The position numbers and the translations under genes are program-made. Of a stretch of 64,000 bases of DNA, positions 30,980 to 41,015 are shown piece after piece (within the stretch, counting starts at the first letter, position 1; every line of letters begins with the position of its first letter). The DNA is taken from positions 94,511-158,510 of the forward strand of contig NZ_NGVS01000028.1 of NCBI RefSeq assembly GCF_002777975.1, given 5' to 3'. This DNA comes from Shewanella carassii (lineage in GTDB: Bacteria > Pseudomonadota > Gammaproteobacteria > Enterobacterales > Shewanellaceae). The notes under the pieces are model-generated. The model was given only the letters and a program-made list of their open reading frames with translations. It had not been told where the DNA came from and searched no databases.

Positions 30980-32563
30980 ATGTCAGGTATTAAAGTCGAA
31001 GTGGATAAGCGCCGCACCTTCGCCATCATTTCTCACCCGGATGCGGGTAAAACCACCATTACAGAAAAAGTCTTGCTTCATGGCCGCGCCATTCAATCTG
31101 CCGGTACAGTAAAAGGCCGTGGTTCGTCTCAGCATGCAAAATCTGACTGGATGGAGATGGAAAAGGAGCGGGGGATCTCGGTCACGACTTCTGTGATGCA
31201 ATTCCCCTATAACGACTGCCTAGTTAACCTGCTGGATACCCCCGGCCACGAAGACTTCTCTGAGGATACCTACCGTACCCTGACAGCGGTGGACTCCTGT
31301 CTTATGGTTATCGATGCCGCCAAAGGGGTTGAGGACAGAACCCGCAAGCTGATGGAAGTGACTCGGCTGCGTGATACCCCTATCGTCACCTTCATGAACA
31401 AACTTGACCGGGATATCCGCGATCCAATGGAATTGCTCGATGAAGTGGAAAACGAGCTCGATATTCTCTGTGCTCCGGTCAGTTGGCCCATAGGTTGTGG
31501 TAAGTCTTTCAAAGGCGTTTACCATATCCACCGCGATGAAACCATTCTGTATCAAACCGGTCACGGTCACACCATTCAGGAAGTACGGATAGTCAAAGGG
31601 TTGGATAACCCTGAGCTGGACCAAGCTGTTGGCAGCGATCTGGCCGCGCAGCTGCGTGACGAGATGGAGCTGGTAACCGGCGCCTCCAATGAATTTGATC
31701 TCGAACTGTTCCTGAGCGGCGAGCTAACACCTGTGTTCTTCGGGACCGCTTTGGGTAACTTCGGGGTCGACCATATGCTGGATGGCTTGACCGCCTGGGC
31801 GCCCAAGCCTATGCCAAGACAGACTACTGAACGTTTGGTCGAAGCCGGTGAAGAGAAGTTTTCCGGTTTCGTGTTTAAGATCCAGGCGAACATGGATCCC
31901 AAGCACAGAGACAGAATCGCCTTTATGCGCATCGTTTCCGGTAAGTACACCCAGGGCATGAAGATGAAACATGTCCGTATAGGGAAAACTGTCAGCATCT
32001 CCGATGCGGTAACCTTTATGGCCGGTGACCGTGAGCGCGCCGCCGAAGCCTATGCCGGCGATATCATAGGTTTGCACAACCATGGCACGATTCAGATAGG
32101 TGATACTTTTACCCAAGGGGAAGAGTTGAAGTTCTCCGGGATCCCCAACTTTGCGCCAGAAATGTTCCGTCGTATTCGCCTTAAAGATCCGCTGAAACAG
32201 AAACAGCTGTTAAAAGGTCTGGTGCAACTCTCGGAAGAGGGGGCCGTGCAGGTTTTCCGTCCGCTGGATACCAATGATTTGATTGTAGGGGCTGTTGGGG
32301 TACTGCAGTTTGAGGTGGTAGTCGCCAGACTCAAATCGGAATACAACGTGGAAGCCATCTATGAGGCCATCAACGTGGCAACTGCGCGTTGGGTGTACTG
32401 TGATGATGCCCGTAAGTTGGAAGAGTTCCGTCGTAAGTGCTCCACCAACCTGGCGTTGGATGGTGGTGACAACCTGACTTATATTGCTCCGACCATGGTT
32501 AATCTCAATTTGTCCGTGGAGCGCTATCCGGACATTGAGTTTGCCAAGACTCGGGAACATTAA
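30980..32563 (+). CDS. prfC: Peptide chain release factor 3
   Basis: A 527-aa GTPase that recycles RF1/RF2 after termination. The G motifs are SHPDAGKTT (about residue 18), the switch region [26 protein letters not shown] and NKLDRDIRD, followed by domains II and III. Length and order match E. coli RF3 (529 aa). It is followed by a terminator. Confidence 0.97.
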   Translation: MSGIKVEVDKRRTFAIISHPDAGKTTITEKVLLHGRAIQSAGTVKGRGSSQHAKSDWMEMEKERGISVTTSVMQFPYNDCLVNLLDTPGHEDFSEDTYRTLTAVDSCLMVIDAAKGVEDRTRKLMEVTRLRDTPIVTFMNKLDRDIRDPMELLDEVENELDILCAPVSWPIGCGKSFKGVYHIHRDETILYQTGHGHTIQEVRIVKGLDNPELDQAVGSDLAAQLRDEMELVTGASNEFDLELFLSGELTPVFFGTALGNFGVDHMLDGLTAWAPKPMPRQTTERLVEAGEEKFSGFVFKIQANMDPKHRDRIAFMRIVSGKYTQGMKMKHVRIGKTVSISDAVTFMAGDRERAAEAYAGDIIGLHNHGTIQIGDTFTQGEELKFSGIPNFAPEMFRRIRLKDPLKQKQLLKGLVQLSEEGAVQVFRPLDTNDLIVGAVGVLQFEVVVARLKSEYNVEAIYEAINVATARWVYCDDARKLEEFRRKCSTNLALDGGDNLTYIAPTMVNLNLSVERYPDIEFAKTREH

Positions 32564-32568
32564 CTATA

Positions 32569-32596
32569 AAGGTGGAGCTTGCTCCACCTTTTTTAT
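32569..32596 (+). terminator. Terminator after prfC
   Basis: AAGGTGGAG / CTCCACCTT stem around CTTG, then TTTTTT, within 6 bp of the stop. Confidence 0.9.
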
Positions 32597-32620
32597 TGGA
32601 TGTTGTTGAGAGATCTTCTG

Positions 32621-32797
32621 ATGTTGTTTATTCAAAAGTGCTGGCAAAGTTACATACGCTTTTGTGATCGTTTGGGACTAACTGAAGAAAATCGGCGCTG
32701 CTGTATGCCGAGACTCAGCGATCCTCCACTGCAAAAAAGAGCACAAACGTCTGATGGTCAAGAAAGGCCAAAAGAGGACGAGCGGCATGATCTTTGA
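32621..32797 (+). CDS. Small basic protein, DUF5363-like
   Basis: A 58-aa ORF starting MLFIQKCWQSYIRFCDRLG and containing the Cys/Pro motif ENRRCCMPRLSDPP. This resembles the small DUF5363 family found next to tatD-type genes in gammaproteobacteria; I recall the family from memory and am only fairly sure. Its function is unknown. The stop overlaps the start of the TatD gene by 11 bp, which suggests coupled translation and supports it being real. GAGAG lies upstream of the ATG. Confidence 0.65.
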   Translation: MLFIQKCWQSYIRFCDRLGLTEENRRCCMPRLSDPPLQKRAQTSDGQERPKEDERHDL

Positions 32798-33587
32798 CTC
32801 CCATGCCCACTTGGATTTCAGTGACTTTGATCATGACAGATTGGCCTTGATAGCCGCGATGAAGGCTGCCGGTATTGGTGGGGCCATTATTCCCGGTGTC
32901 AGCCGTGAGCATTGGTCAAAGCAGAAAGCGATTGCTCACCAACTGCAACTGCCTTTCACCTTAGGGATACATCCTTGGTATTGCCCGCAAACGCTTGTTG
33001 ATTGTGATCTTTCTTTGGCTGCGCTCAAAACTGAACTCACGACCGCGAATGACTCTCTGTTGGTGGGAATTGGTGAGTGTGGTTTGGACAAACCCAAGGC
33101 CGAACTTGCGCAAGACAATCCGGCGCATGTCTCTTGGAACCGTCAATACCGGGTGCTGGAAGGGCAGTTGGCCTTGGCCGAAACATTGAACCTGCCGCTG
33201 ATACTGCATTCGGTGAAGACCCATAATGAACTCTTGGGCATGTTGAAACAGCATTCGTTGCCGCGGGGGGGCGTAATCCATGCGTTCAATGGTTCTTACG
33301 AAATAGCCACGGCTTATCTGGATCTTGGCTTCAAGCTGGGGATCGGTGGTTTGCTGCTCAATAAAAATGCAAAAAAGTTGCGTGATGTTGTTGGCAAATT
33401 GCCGCTCGATGCCCTGTTAGTGGAGACAGATTCGCCCTCAATGACGCCGAGTATCCTATCGGAAAAACGCAATACCCCATTGACATTGGTACAAATAATC
33501 GCCGAATTGGCAAATTTGCAGAAAAATACTAATGTTCTAATATCAGAACACTTGCAGCAGAACTTGATGCAACTGTTTGAGCTTTAG
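32787..33587 (+). CDS. yjjV: TatD-family metal-dependent hydrolase (YjjV-like)
   Basis: A 266-aa TIM-barrel hydrolase with the two-metal site: DSHAHLDF (about residue 4), GECGLDKPK with the bridging Glu, ILHSVKTH, VIHAFNGS and LVETDSPSM. TatD proteins are DNases or phosphoesterases; the exact substrate of YjjV is not established. GAGGA eight bases before ATG 32787 decides the start over ATG 32754. The prfC ... yjjV ... deoCABD ... serB-radA order equals that of E. coli, which supports the YjjV assignment. Confidence 0.9.
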   Translation: MIFDSHAHLDFSDFDHDRLALIAAMKAAGIGGAIIPGVSREHWSKQKAIAHQLQLPFTLGIHPWYCPQTLVDCDLSLAALKTELTTANDSLLVGIGECGLDKPKAELAQDNPAHVSWNRQYRVLEGQLALAETLNLPLILHSVKTHNELLGMLKQHSLPRGGVIHAFNGSYEIATAYLDLGFKLGIGGLLLNKNAKKLRDVVGKLPLDALLVETDSPSMTPSILSEKRNTPLTLVQIIAELANLQKNTNVLISEHLQQNLMQLFEL

Positions 33588-33763
33588 TTTTTTTTAATTA
33601 AACAGGTGTAACTCGCATTCGGCTGTGTGACTAAACTTTTGAAAATTAACTTCAAAAACTTGATCAAAACGACGATTTTGCCCCGGAGGTCGGGTATAAT
33701 CTTGCTCGGAAAAAGGTTGGTTAACAACATAATTAAAAAGCGTTAACAATAGGGTGATGGTTA
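33588..33763 (+). promoter_or_regulatory. Control region of nupC
   Basis: A TATAAT at 33695-33700 is a good -10 candidate, but no clear -35 lies 17 bp upstream, which suggests an activated promoter. TTTTGAA (33637-33643) and TTCAAAA (33651-33657) form a perfect inverted repeat separated by 7 bp, centred about 50 bp upstream of the -10. I could not match it to a known regulator; CRP and CytR consensus sites are not convincing. Confidence 0.4.
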
Positions 33764-35059
33764 ATGAATATACTTATGAGCTTGGTAGGGGTGGTCACCC
33801 TACTCGCGATTGGTTTCTTGTTGTCAAACAACAAGAAGGCAATCAATCTTAGAACGGTTGGTGGTGCACTGGCGATTCAGGCCGCTTTCGGTGGTTTTGT
33901 GCTGTATGTGCCGGTTGGTAAAGATATCCTGAAAAGTATATCCGATGCTGTTTCCAGCGTTATCGGTTATGCACAAAATGGTATTGGTTTCCTGTTTGGT
34001 GATTTGGCTAACTTCAAAGTCGGCTTTATCTTCGCAATAAACGTACTGCCAATCATAGTGTTCTTCTCCTCTCTGATCGCAGTGCTCTATTATCTGGGCA
34101 TCATGCAGTGGATTATCCGCATCATAGGCGGCGCCTTGCAGAAGGCTCTGGGTACCAGCCGTACCGAATCTATGTCTGCTACTGCCAACATCTTCGTGGG
34201 TCAGACAGAAGCGCCTCTGGTGGTTCGTCCCTTCATTCCTACCATGACTCAATCTGAGCTGTTTGCCATTATGGTGGGTGGTCTGGCATCTATCGCAGGC
34301 TCTGTTTTGGCTGGTTACGCGCAAATGGGTGTACCGATCCAGTATCTGGTAGCGGCTTCCTTTATGGCGGCGCCTGGTGGTCTGTTGATGGCCAAACTGA
34401 TGCATCCAGAGACCGAAACCGCCAAGAATGACATGGATGAACTGCCGGACGATCCCGATAAGCCTGCCAACGTGCTTGACGCCGCTGCAGCCGGTGCATC
34501 TTCTGGTATGCATCTGGCGCTGAACGTTGGTGCTATGCTGCTGGCCTTCATCGGTTTGATTGCCATGCTCAACGGTATCATTGGTGGTATCGGCGGCTGG
34601 TTCGGTGTTGAAAACCTGACGCTGGAACTGATCCTGGGTTACATCTTTATGCCGCTGGCTTACCTTATCGGTGTGCCATGGAACGAAGCCATGGTTGCTG
34701 GTTCTTTCATCGGTCAGAAGATAGTGGTCAACGAGTTTGTGGCTTACATGAACTTTGCACCCTACATCCATGATGCTGCTATGGCTTGTACTACAGTTGC
34801 CGCTGATGTCACTAAAGAGCTGCCTATGTGTGTGGCTGAAACTCAGGCGCCAATGACAGCCCGTACAATGGCGATTGTCTCTTTTGCTCTGTGTGGCTTC
34901 GCTAACCTGTCTTCTATCGCGATCCTGCTGGGCGGCTTGGGTGCAATGGCACCAAATCGTCGTCACGACCTGGCTAAACTGGGTCTGCGCGCTGTGGTTG
35001 CCGGTTCTCTGGCTAACCTGATGAGTGCGACTCTGGCCGGTTTGTTCCTGGCACTGTAA
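33764..35059 (+). CDS. nupC: NupC-type nucleoside/cation symporter
   Basis: A 431-aa inner-membrane protein of the concentrative nucleoside transporter family. About ten hydrophobic segments are visible. The substrate-binding half-helices carry SATANIFVGQTEAPLVVRP (about residue 138) and VPWNEAMVAGSFIGQKIVVNEF (about 300). It takes up nucleosides using sodium or protons. It lies upstream of a Tsx-like channel and deoCABD, so uptake and breakdown of nucleosides are grouped. Confidence 0.93.
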   Translation: MNILMSLVGVVTLLAIGFLLSNNKKAINLRTVGGALAIQAAFGGFVLYVPVGKDILKSISDAVSSVIGYAQNGIGFLFGDLANFKVGFIFAINVLPIIVFFSSLIAVLYYLGIMQWIIRIIGGALQKALGTSRTESMSATANIFVGQTEAPLVVRPFIPTMTQSELFAIMVGGLASIAGSVLAGYAQMGVPIQYLVAASFMAAPGGLLMAKLMHPETETAKNDMDELPDDPDKPANVLDAAAAGASSGMHLALNVGAMLLAFIGLIAMLNGIIGGIGGWFGVENLTLELILGYIFMPLAYLIGVPWNEAMVAGSFIGQKIVVNEFVAYMNFAPYIHDAAMACTTVAADVTKELPMCVAETQAPMTARTMAIVSFALCGFANLSSIAILLGGLGAMAPNRRHDLAKLGLRAVVAGSLANLMSATLAGLFLAL

Positions 35060-35074
35060 AGGTGATAGTAAATA

Positions 35075-35100
35075 GAGGTCTGGATCTCCAGGCCTCCTGT
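35075..35100 (+). terminator. Probable terminator after nupC
   Basis: GAGGTCTGG and CCAGGCCTC pair with one G-T around ATCT, followed by CTGTTTAATC. The T tract is weak. The rest of the gap to 35355 is AT-rich and probably holds the promoter of the next gene. Confidence 0.6.
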
Positions 35101-35355
35101 TTAATCCAATCGATTTCCAAATTAGGTTTGCTTGACTCCAATGCCCGCTAAGGTAGGCAATGAGAGTTGGACAAGAGTGCAGATAATTCTGACTACAGAC
35201 TTAAATTGGCATTTTTGTTCAGATAATAAAATTTAGTGTTCGTATTTTATTTAGTCTTTCTTGTGGTTTTGGATGGAGTAGGTAGAATGCGGGCGCCAAT
35301 TAAAAGAATGCTGCTCCAAGAGGGTAGCGAGAACCAAAGATGAATGGGGTTGATG

Positions 35356-36270
35356 ATGAAAAACGTTAAAACTTTAGCTTTAGCCGCTACTGCAGTCGCA
35401 GCCATGTCTGGCAACGCCTATGCTGCCGATCGTTCTGATCTGCACGGTAGTGACTACAAGTGGATGCAGTTTAATGCGATGTACTCTATTGATGAGCATC
35501 CAATTGCTGCCGGTTCCGATGCCGAACATAACTACCTGGAAATGGAGTTCGGTGGTCGCTCTGGTATTGTTGATCTGTATGGTTATGTCGATGTATTTAA
35601 CCTGGCAAACAGCAAGTCTGGTGACAAGGTTGATGGCGCGAGCAAGATGTTCATGAAGTTCGCTCCTCGCTTCTCAATCGACGCTATGACTGGTTGGGAT
35701 CTGTCAGCCGGTCCTATCCAAGAAGTTTACTTCTCTACTCTGTTTAACTGGGGCGGTGGCGCTATCACAGGCGTTTACGATGCCAAAGACCCAGATGGTA
35801 AAGACGTTAAAGTAGAGACTGAAGGTGATACCAACGTATCATTCTGGGGTATCGGTGCAGACGTTATGGTGCCTTGGTTGGGTAAAACCGGCATGAACCT
35901 GTACGCTACTTATGACTTCAATAAGAAGGATTGGAACGGTTATCAGTTCTCTATGAACTGGTTCAAGCCTTTCTACTTCTTCGACAACAAGAGCTTCCTG
36001 TCTTTCCAAGGTTATATCGATTGGCAGTTCGATATGGACGTTGATCCAAACAACTTCAACGCCTTTACTGGTAAGAACAATAACTCTTCTCATGGTGGTA
36101 ACGTGTTCCTGGGGCTGTACTGGCATTCAGATCGTTACGCGGTTGGTTACGGTGCCAAGTACTACAACAGAGTATATGGCCTGAATAACCAAGCGTTTGC
36201 CAACGAGTTCTGGGGTGGTTTGGATACAACGGGTTGGGGCCACTATTTCAGTGTGACCTACAAGTTCTAA
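35356..36270 (+). CDS. Nucleoside-specific outer-membrane channel, Tsx/OmpK family
   Basis: About 304 aa. The signal peptide MKNVKTLALAATAVAAMSGNAYA is followed by a beta-barrel rich in Tyr, Trp, Phe and Asn, ending in SVTYKF with the C-terminal Phe typical of outer-membrane proteins. Segments such as DYKWMQFNAMYSID, YLEMEFGGRSGIVDLYG and LNLYATYDFN fit the channel-forming Tsx family (PF03502). Its place between nupC and deoC supports a role in nucleoside diffusion across the outer membrane. GGGG six bases upstream favours ATG 35356; ATG 35353 and ATG 35344 are also in frame. Confidence 0.88.
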   Translation: MKNVKTLALAATAVAAMSGNAYAADRSDLHGSDYKWMQFNAMYSIDEHPIAAGSDAEHNYLEMEFGGRSGIVDLYGYVDVFNLANSKSGDKVDGASKMFMKFAPRFSIDAMTGWDLSAGPIQEVYFSTLFNWGGGAITGVYDAKDPDGKDVKVETEGDTNVSFWGIGADVMVPWLGKTGMNLYATYDFNKKDWNGYQFSMNWFKPFYFFDNKSFLSFQGYIDWQFDMDVDPNNFNAFTGKNNNSSHGGNVFLGLYWHSDRYAVGYGAKYYNRVYGLNNQAFANEFWGGLDTTGWGHYFSVTYKF

Positions 36271-36277
36271 GTTGTGA

Positions 36278-36308
36278 TGGGGGCTGCCCTCAGGGCGGCC
36301 CCATTTTA
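36278..36308 (+). terminator. Terminator after the tsx-like gene
   Basis: GGGGCTGCCC and GGGCGGCCCC pair (one T-G) around TCA, followed by ATTTTATTT. It starts within 10 bp of the stop. Confidence 0.88.
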
Positions 36309-36310
36309 TT

Positions 36311-36655
36311 TGCTCTGACTTAATCTTTACCTAAGCCTGAGCTATAGTGAGTTGGGTTCGTTGAGCCCGCAATAATAGCCGGAAGCTGATTCAGCTTGTT
36401 TATGTAAAGGTTGACAGATTTCTCGCGTTAAAAGGGATTTTTCGCGGCAAGGCAAGGAACTCGAGTTCCCCCTTCCCGGTCTTCAAGGATTCAAGTCGTG
36501 ATACTCGTTATCAAGGTTGAATACCCTATAAAGATGATTTGCAGTTAAATGCAGGCGTCGCCCGAAGGCCCGGCCATAACAATAACCACAAAAGCCCCTC
36601 TGGCGCTGCCAAGACAGATTTTTAATCCTTTGATTTTATGTCTCGGAGAGCAATT
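36311..36655 (+). promoter_or_regulatory. Long leader of deoC with palindromes
   Basis: This 345-bp stretch has no plausible ORF. It holds AAGCTG-ATT-CAGCTT (36383-36397), TTGACA at 36411-36416 as a possible -35 without a good -10 at 17 bp, TATAGT near 36342 as a possible -10, and a perfect 14-bp palindrome GGAACTCGAGTTCC (36456-36469). In E. coli the deo operon is controlled by DeoR, CytR and CRP from two promoters; I could not recognise those operators, so the palindrome may be the binding site of a different regulator. Confidence 0.45.
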
Positions 36656-37429
36656 ATGAGCGATTTAAAACTAGCAGCACAGCGCGCCATCCAACTGATG
36701 GACCTAACCACTCTGAATGATGATGATACCGATCAGAAGGTGATTGAGCTGTGTCATAAGGCCAATACTCCGGCTGGTCATACCGCTGCTATCTGCATCT
36801 ATCCACGCTTTATTCCCATTGCGCGTAAGACTCTGGACGCCATGGGCGCCGATGATATTCGTATTGCCACAGTCACTAACTTCCCTCACGGCAATGATGA
36901 CATCGCCATCGCCGTACTGGAAACCCGCGCCGCCGTAGCCTACGGTGCCGACGAAGTGGATGTGGTATTCCCTTATCGCGCACTGATGGAAGGCAACGAA
37001 ACTGTTGGTTTTGAGTTGGTAAAGGCCTGTAAAGAAGCCTGTGGCGAAGATGTGCTGCTGAAAGTGATCATCGAATCCGGTGAGTTGAAAGACCCGGCGC
37101 TTATTCGCAAGGCTTCAGAGCTGTCTATCGATGCTGGTGCCGACTTTATCAAGACCTCTACCGGCAAGGTGCCGGTAAACGCCACTCTTGAAGCGGCTGA
37201 AATCATGTTGACCGTTATCAGTGAAAAGAACCCCGCAGTAGGCTTCAAGCCTGCCGGTGGTGTGCGTGATGCCGCCCAAGCCGCAGAGTTTCTCGGTACA
37301 GCCGAGCGCATCTTGGGCAGTGATTGGGTGTCCCCCCGTACTTTCCGTTTCGGTGCATCCAGTCTGCTGTCCAGCCTGCTACACACTTTGGATTTGGCCG
37401 ATGCGCCTGCAGTCACTCAAGGATACTAA
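36656..37429 (+). CDS. deoC: Deoxyribose-phosphate aldolase
   Basis: A 257-aa class I aldolase that cleaves deoxyribose-5-phosphate to glyceraldehyde-3-phosphate and acetaldehyde. The Schiff-base Lys is in FIKTSTGKV (about residue 168) and the second active-site Lys in GFKPAGGVR (about 202). CGGAGAG six bases before ATG 36656 decides the start; an upstream ATG in the leader is rejected. First gene of the deoCABD set. Confidence 0.97.
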   Translation: MSDLKLAAQRAIQLMDLTTLNDDDTDQKVIELCHKANTPAGHTAAICIYPRFIPIARKTLDAMGADDIRIATVTNFPHGNDDIAIAVLETRAAVAYGADEVDVVFPYRALMEGNETVGFELVKACKEACGEDVLLKVIIESGELKDPALIRKASELSIDAGADFIKTSTGKVPVNATLEAAEIMLTVISEKNPAVGFKPAGGVRDAAQAAEFLGTAERILGSDWVSPRTFRFGASSLLSSLLHTLDLADAPAVTQGY

Positions 37430-37460
37430 TTCCCTCAGAGTGTGATCTAAGTCTATTTGG

Positions 37461-37516
37461 TGGCGTCAAAACTTGATTCGTTTCTGTAATAAAGTTACTA
37501 CATGTTTTGACGTCCA
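37461..37516 (+). other. Inverted repeat between deoC and deoA
   Basis: TGGCGTCAAAAC (37461-37472) and GTTTTGACGTCCA (37504-37516) pair over about 11 bp with one bulged base, with a 31-nt AT-rich loop. It has no T tract, so it is more likely an RNA-processing or stabilising structure, or an operator, than a terminator. Confidence 0.55.
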
Positions 37517-37572
37517 ACCCCAATACTGTGATGGTTATCTAGATTGATTCACAGTAGAAAGGAGGCAGTATC

Positions 37573-38913
37573 ATGTTTCTGGCACAAGAAATAATCCGTA
37601 AGAAACGCGAGAAAATGGCGCTTTCCAAGGAAGAGATCCAGTTTTTTGTCAAAGGCATTACCGATAACAGCGTGTCTGAAGGTCAGATAGCTGCATTCGG
37701 GATGGCGGTGTATTTTAACGACATGAGCATGGATGAACGCATTGCGTTGACTACGGCCATGCGTGATTCCGGCACTGTGCTCAATTGGGACAGCTTGCAG
37801 CTCGACGGCCCCGTCATAGATAAACACAGCACTGGCGGTGTGGGCGATGTTATCAGCCTGATGCTCGGCCCCATGGCGGCAGCCTGCGGCGGGTATGTTC
37901 CCATGATTTCCGGTCGTGGTCTGGGCCACACAGGTGGCACTCTGGATAAGTTTGATGCCATCCCCGGCTATCAGACAGAGCCCGACAGCGAACTGTTCCG
38001 TAAGGTGGTTAAAGAGGTCGGTGTGGCCATTATAGGTCAAACCGGCGATCTGGTGCCCGCCGACAAGCGTTTCTATTCCATTCGTGACAACACGGCCACT
38101 GTCGAATCCATTCCGCTTATCACCGCCTCTATTCTGTCGAAGAAGCTGGCTTGTAGCCTGGATGCGCTGGCGATGGATGTCAAAGTGGGCAGCGGAGCCT
38201 TTATGCCTACTTATCAGGCATCCGAGGAACTGGCTCGTTCTATTGTTGCGGTTGCCAATGGTGCCGGTACCAAGACCACGGCGCTGCTGACAGATATGAA
38301 CCAGGTGCTGGCCTCCTGCGCCGGGAACGCGGTCGAGGTGCTCGAGGCGGTGAACTTCCTTACCGGCAAATACCGCAATCCGCGCCTCTACGAAGTCACC
38401 ATGGGACTTTGCAGTGAGATGTTGCTGCTCGGTGGCCTAGCCGCCAATGAGGCTGAGGCCCGCAGTAAGCTCAACGCCGTGCTGGATAACGGTAAGGCTG
38501 CCGAGATCTTCGCCCGTATGGTTTGCGGACTGGGTGGCCCGGCCGATTTTGTCGAACACCCTGAGAAATTCTTGCCCCAAGCCAAGATTATTCGTCCTGT
38601 ATATGCCGAGCGTTCAGGTTTTGCTTACAGCATGGATACTCGTGAACTCGGCTTGGCTGTGGTTACACTGGGTGGTGGTCGCCGTAAGCCTGGTGATGCC
38701 CTGGATTACAGTGTCGGCCTGACACAAGTTTGTGCCCTGGGACATGAAATCAATGCCGACAAGCCGCTGGCAATGGTGCATGCCCAGTCAGAAAGCGCCT
38801 TCGAAGAAGCCGCTGCCGCGGTGCGCCGAGCCATAGTCATTGGCGACAGTGCCCCTGAGAAAACACCGGAGATCTATCGCGCCATCCGCGCCGCCGATCT
38901 CCAGGAGAAGTAG
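37573..38913 (+). CDS. deoA: Thymidine phosphorylase
   Basis: A 446-aa enzyme that splits thymidine into thymine and deoxyribose-1-phosphate. Family motifs: [11 protein letters not shown] (about residue 84, phosphate binding), [14 protein letters not shown] (about 113), and [30 protein letters not shown] seven bases before the ATG is one of the strongest ribosome-binding sites in the window. deoB starts one base after the stop. Confidence 0.97.
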   Translation: MFLAQEIIRKKREKMALSKEEIQFFVKGITDNSVSEGQIAAFGMAVYFNDMSMDERIALTTAMRDSGTVLNWDSLQLDGPVIDKHSTGGVGDVISLMLGPMAAACGGYVPMISGRGLGHTGGTLDKFDAIPGYQTEPDSELFRKVVKEVGVAIIGQTGDLVPADKRFYSIRDNTATVESIPLITASILSKKLACSLDALAMDVKVGSGAFMPTYQASEELARSIVAVANGAGTKTTALLTDMNQVLASCAGNAVEVLEAVNFLTGKYRNPRLYEVTMGLCSEMLLLGGLAANEAEARSKLNAVLDNGKAAEIFARMVCGLGGPADFVEHPEKFLPQAKIIRPVYAERSGFAYSMDTRELGLAVVTLGGGRRKPGDALDYSVGLTQVCALGHEINADKPLAMVHAQSESAFEEAAAAVRRAIVIGDSAPEKTPEIYRAIRAADLQEK

Positions 38914-38914
38914 T

Positions 38915-40132
38915 ATGAAACGTACCATTATTTTAATGCTGGATTCCTTCGGCGTCGGCGCAGCAGGTGATGCTGCCAAGTTTGGTGACCTGGGTTCAGA
39001 TACCTTTGGTCATATCGCCAAGGAGTGTGCCGAAGGCCGCGCCAACGATGGCCGTGAAGGGCCGCTGAAGTTACCCAATCTGAGCCGTCTGGGGTTGGCA
39101 CATGCCGCCATGGAAAGTACAGGTCAGTTTGCCCCAGGGTTTGACGCCGATGTCGAGCTGATAGGCGCTTATGGTCATGCCGAAGAGCTGAGCTCAGGCA
39201 AGGACACCCCCAGTGGTCACTGGGAAATGGCCGGCGTTCCCGTGCTGTTTGATTGGGGCTATTTCAGCGACAAGCAAAACTCTTTCCCCAAAGAGTTGAC
39301 CGATAAGATCCTGGCGCGCGCCGGCCTTGGCGGTTTCCTCGGTAATTGTCACGCATCCGGTACTGCGATTCTGGAAGAGTTGGGTGAAGAGCATATGCGT
39401 TCCGGCCTACCTATCTTCTACACCTCGGCCGACTCTGTGTTCCAGATTGCCTGCCATGAAGAAAGCTTCGGCCTGGAGAACCTCTACCGTTTGTGTGAAA
39501 TCGCCCGTGAAGAGCTTGAGCCATATAATATCGGCCGAGTCATAGCGCGACCCTTTGTTGGCAGCGGCGCCGCCGATTTTGCCCGCACCGGTAATCGCCG
39601 TGACTACGCGGTAGAGCCACCGGCGAAAACTGTGCTGGATAAGCTCAAAGCCGCCGGCGGCCAAGTGGTCAGTGTCGGTAAAATTTCCGATATTTATGCC
39701 CACTGCGGTATCACCAGCAAGGTTAAGGCCTCGGGCCTGGAAGCCTTGTTTGATGCTACACTGGAGCAGGTCAAGGCTGCCGGTGACAACACCATAGTCT
39801 TCACCAATTTCGTGGATTTCGATTCCCACTATGGCCACCGCCGTGATGTGGCAGGTTATGCTCGGGGACTGGAATACTTCGATGCAAGATTGCCTGAAAT
39901 CCTGGCACTGCTGAATAAGGATGACTTGCTTATCCTGACCGCAGACCATGGTTGCGATCCTACCTGGGAAGGCACAGATCATACCCGCGAACATGTGCCG
40001 GTTCTGGCCTATGGCGCAGGTTTGAGTGCCGGCTCGTTGGGGCGTCGCAAGAGTTTTGCCGATATCGGCCAATCCATTGCCAGCTATTTTAAGCTGGAAC
40101 CAATGGAATACGGCGAATCATTTATTCGCTGA
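38915..40132 (+). CDS. deoB: Phosphopentomutase
   Basis: A 405-aa alkaline-phosphatase-fold mutase that converts (deoxy)ribose-1-phosphate to the 5-phosphate. Metal sites: MLDSFGVGA (about residue 7), [11 protein letters not shown] with the phosphorylated Thr, [22 protein letters not shown] and [16 protein letters not shown] before ATG 38915 fixes the start; the longer ORF from 38840 overlaps deoA. Confidence 0.97.
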   Translation: MKRTIILMLDSFGVGAAGDAAKFGDLGSDTFGHIAKECAEGRANDGREGPLKLPNLSRLGLAHAAMESTGQFAPGFDADVELIGAYGHAEELSSGKDTPSGHWEMAGVPVLFDWGYFSDKQNSFPKELTDKILARAGLGGFLGNCHASGTAILEELGEEHMRSGLPIFYTSADSVFQIACHEESFGLENLYRLCEIAREELEPYNIGRVIARPFVGSGAADFARTGNRRDYAVEPPAKTVLDKLKAAGGQVVSVGKISDIYAHCGITSKVKASGLEALFDATLEQVKAAGDNTIVFTNFVDFDSHYGHRRDVAGYARGLEYFDARLPEILALLNKDDLLILTADHGCDPTWEGTDHTREHVPVLAYGAGLSAGSLGRRKSFADIGQSIASYFKLEPMEYGESFIR

Positions 40133-40208
40133 CAAGATTTGGCTCCCTCGCCGGAGTCGTCTTTAATAAACAGACTTGAGTCTCTATAAAACTAACGGGG
40201 TTATTTCG

Positions 40209-40919
40209 ATGGCAACACCACATATTAATGCAGTTGACGGCGCATTCGCTGAAACCGTACTTTTCCCAGGCGATCCTCTGCGGGCCAAGTACATCGCCGA
40301 AACTTTTCTAGAAAACGTAGAGCAGGTTACCGACGTACGTAACATGCTTGGTTTTACCGGTACTTACAAAGGCAAGCGTATCTCTGTGATGGGTTCAGGC
40401 ATGGGTATCCCTTCCTGCTCCATTTATGCCACAGAGCTTATCAAGGACTATGGCGTCAAGAACCTGATCCGTGTAGGCACCTGTGGTGCAATCAGTACTG
40501 ACGTTAAAGTGCGCGATGTGATCATCGGCATGGGCGCCTGCACCGACTCGCAGGTGAACCGCCTACGTTTCAAAGGCCAGGACTTCGCTGCCATCGCCAA
40601 CTATGAGCTGATGAGCGCCGTGGTTGATTCAGCCAAGGCTCACGGTACCAAAATTCGTGTAGGTAACGTGTTCTCTGCCGATCTCTTCTACACTCCGGAT
40701 CCTGAAATGTTCGACGTGATGGAAAAGATGGGGGTACTGGGCGTGGAAATGGAAGCTGCCGGTCTCTACGGTGTTGCCCATGAATTCGGTGCCCGCGCTC
40801 TTTGCGTGGTAACTGTTTCCGACCATATCCGTACCGGTGAGAAGACCAGCTCTGATGAGCGTCAAACCACTTTCAACGATATGATCGTCATGACGCTGGA
40901 CGCCGCGATTACCCTGTAA
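40209..40919 (+). CDS. deoD: Purine nucleoside phosphorylase DeoD
   Basis: A 236-aa hexameric-type phosphorylase acting on purine (deoxy)nucleosides. Signatures are [13 protein letters not shown] (phosphate Arg), [22 protein letters not shown] (ribose binding) and VTVSDHI, whose Asp binds the base. AACGGGG lies upstream of ATG 40209. It completes the pathway: DeoD and DeoA release sugar-1-phosphate, DeoB isomerises it, DeoC cleaves it. Confidence 0.97.
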   Translation: MATPHINAVDGAFAETVLFPGDPLRAKYIAETFLENVEQVTDVRNMLGFTGTYKGKRISVMGSGMGIPSCSIYATELIKDYGVKNLIRVGTCGAISTDVKVRDVIIGMGACTDSQVNRLRFKGQDFAAIANYELMSAVVDSAKAHGTKIRVGNVFSADLFYTPDPEMFDVMEKMGVLGVEMEAAGLYGVAHEFGARALCVVTVSDHIRTGEKTSSDERQTTFNDMIVMTLDAAITL

Positions 40920-40940
40920 TCCGGTAACCAACTGACATCA

Positions 40941-40972
40941 TAAGGGCTCCCTCGGGAGCCCTTATTGTTTTT
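40941..40972 (+). terminator. Terminator of the deo operon
   Basis: TAAGGGCTCC / GGAGCCCTTA stem around CTCG, then TTGTTTTT. Confidence 0.9.
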
Positions 40973-41015
40973 AAGCCTTTTCACTTATTCCTAGAGCGCG
41001 GCTCTGCAACTTATG

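Noticed and set aside
33621..33640. CRP site TGTGACTAAACTTTTG upstream of nupC
   Set aside because: Only one half matches TGTGA; the other half lacks TCACA.
33824..34966. 380-aa minus-strand ORF inside nupC
   Set aside because: Antisense shadow; His, Gln and Arg-rich with no motif.
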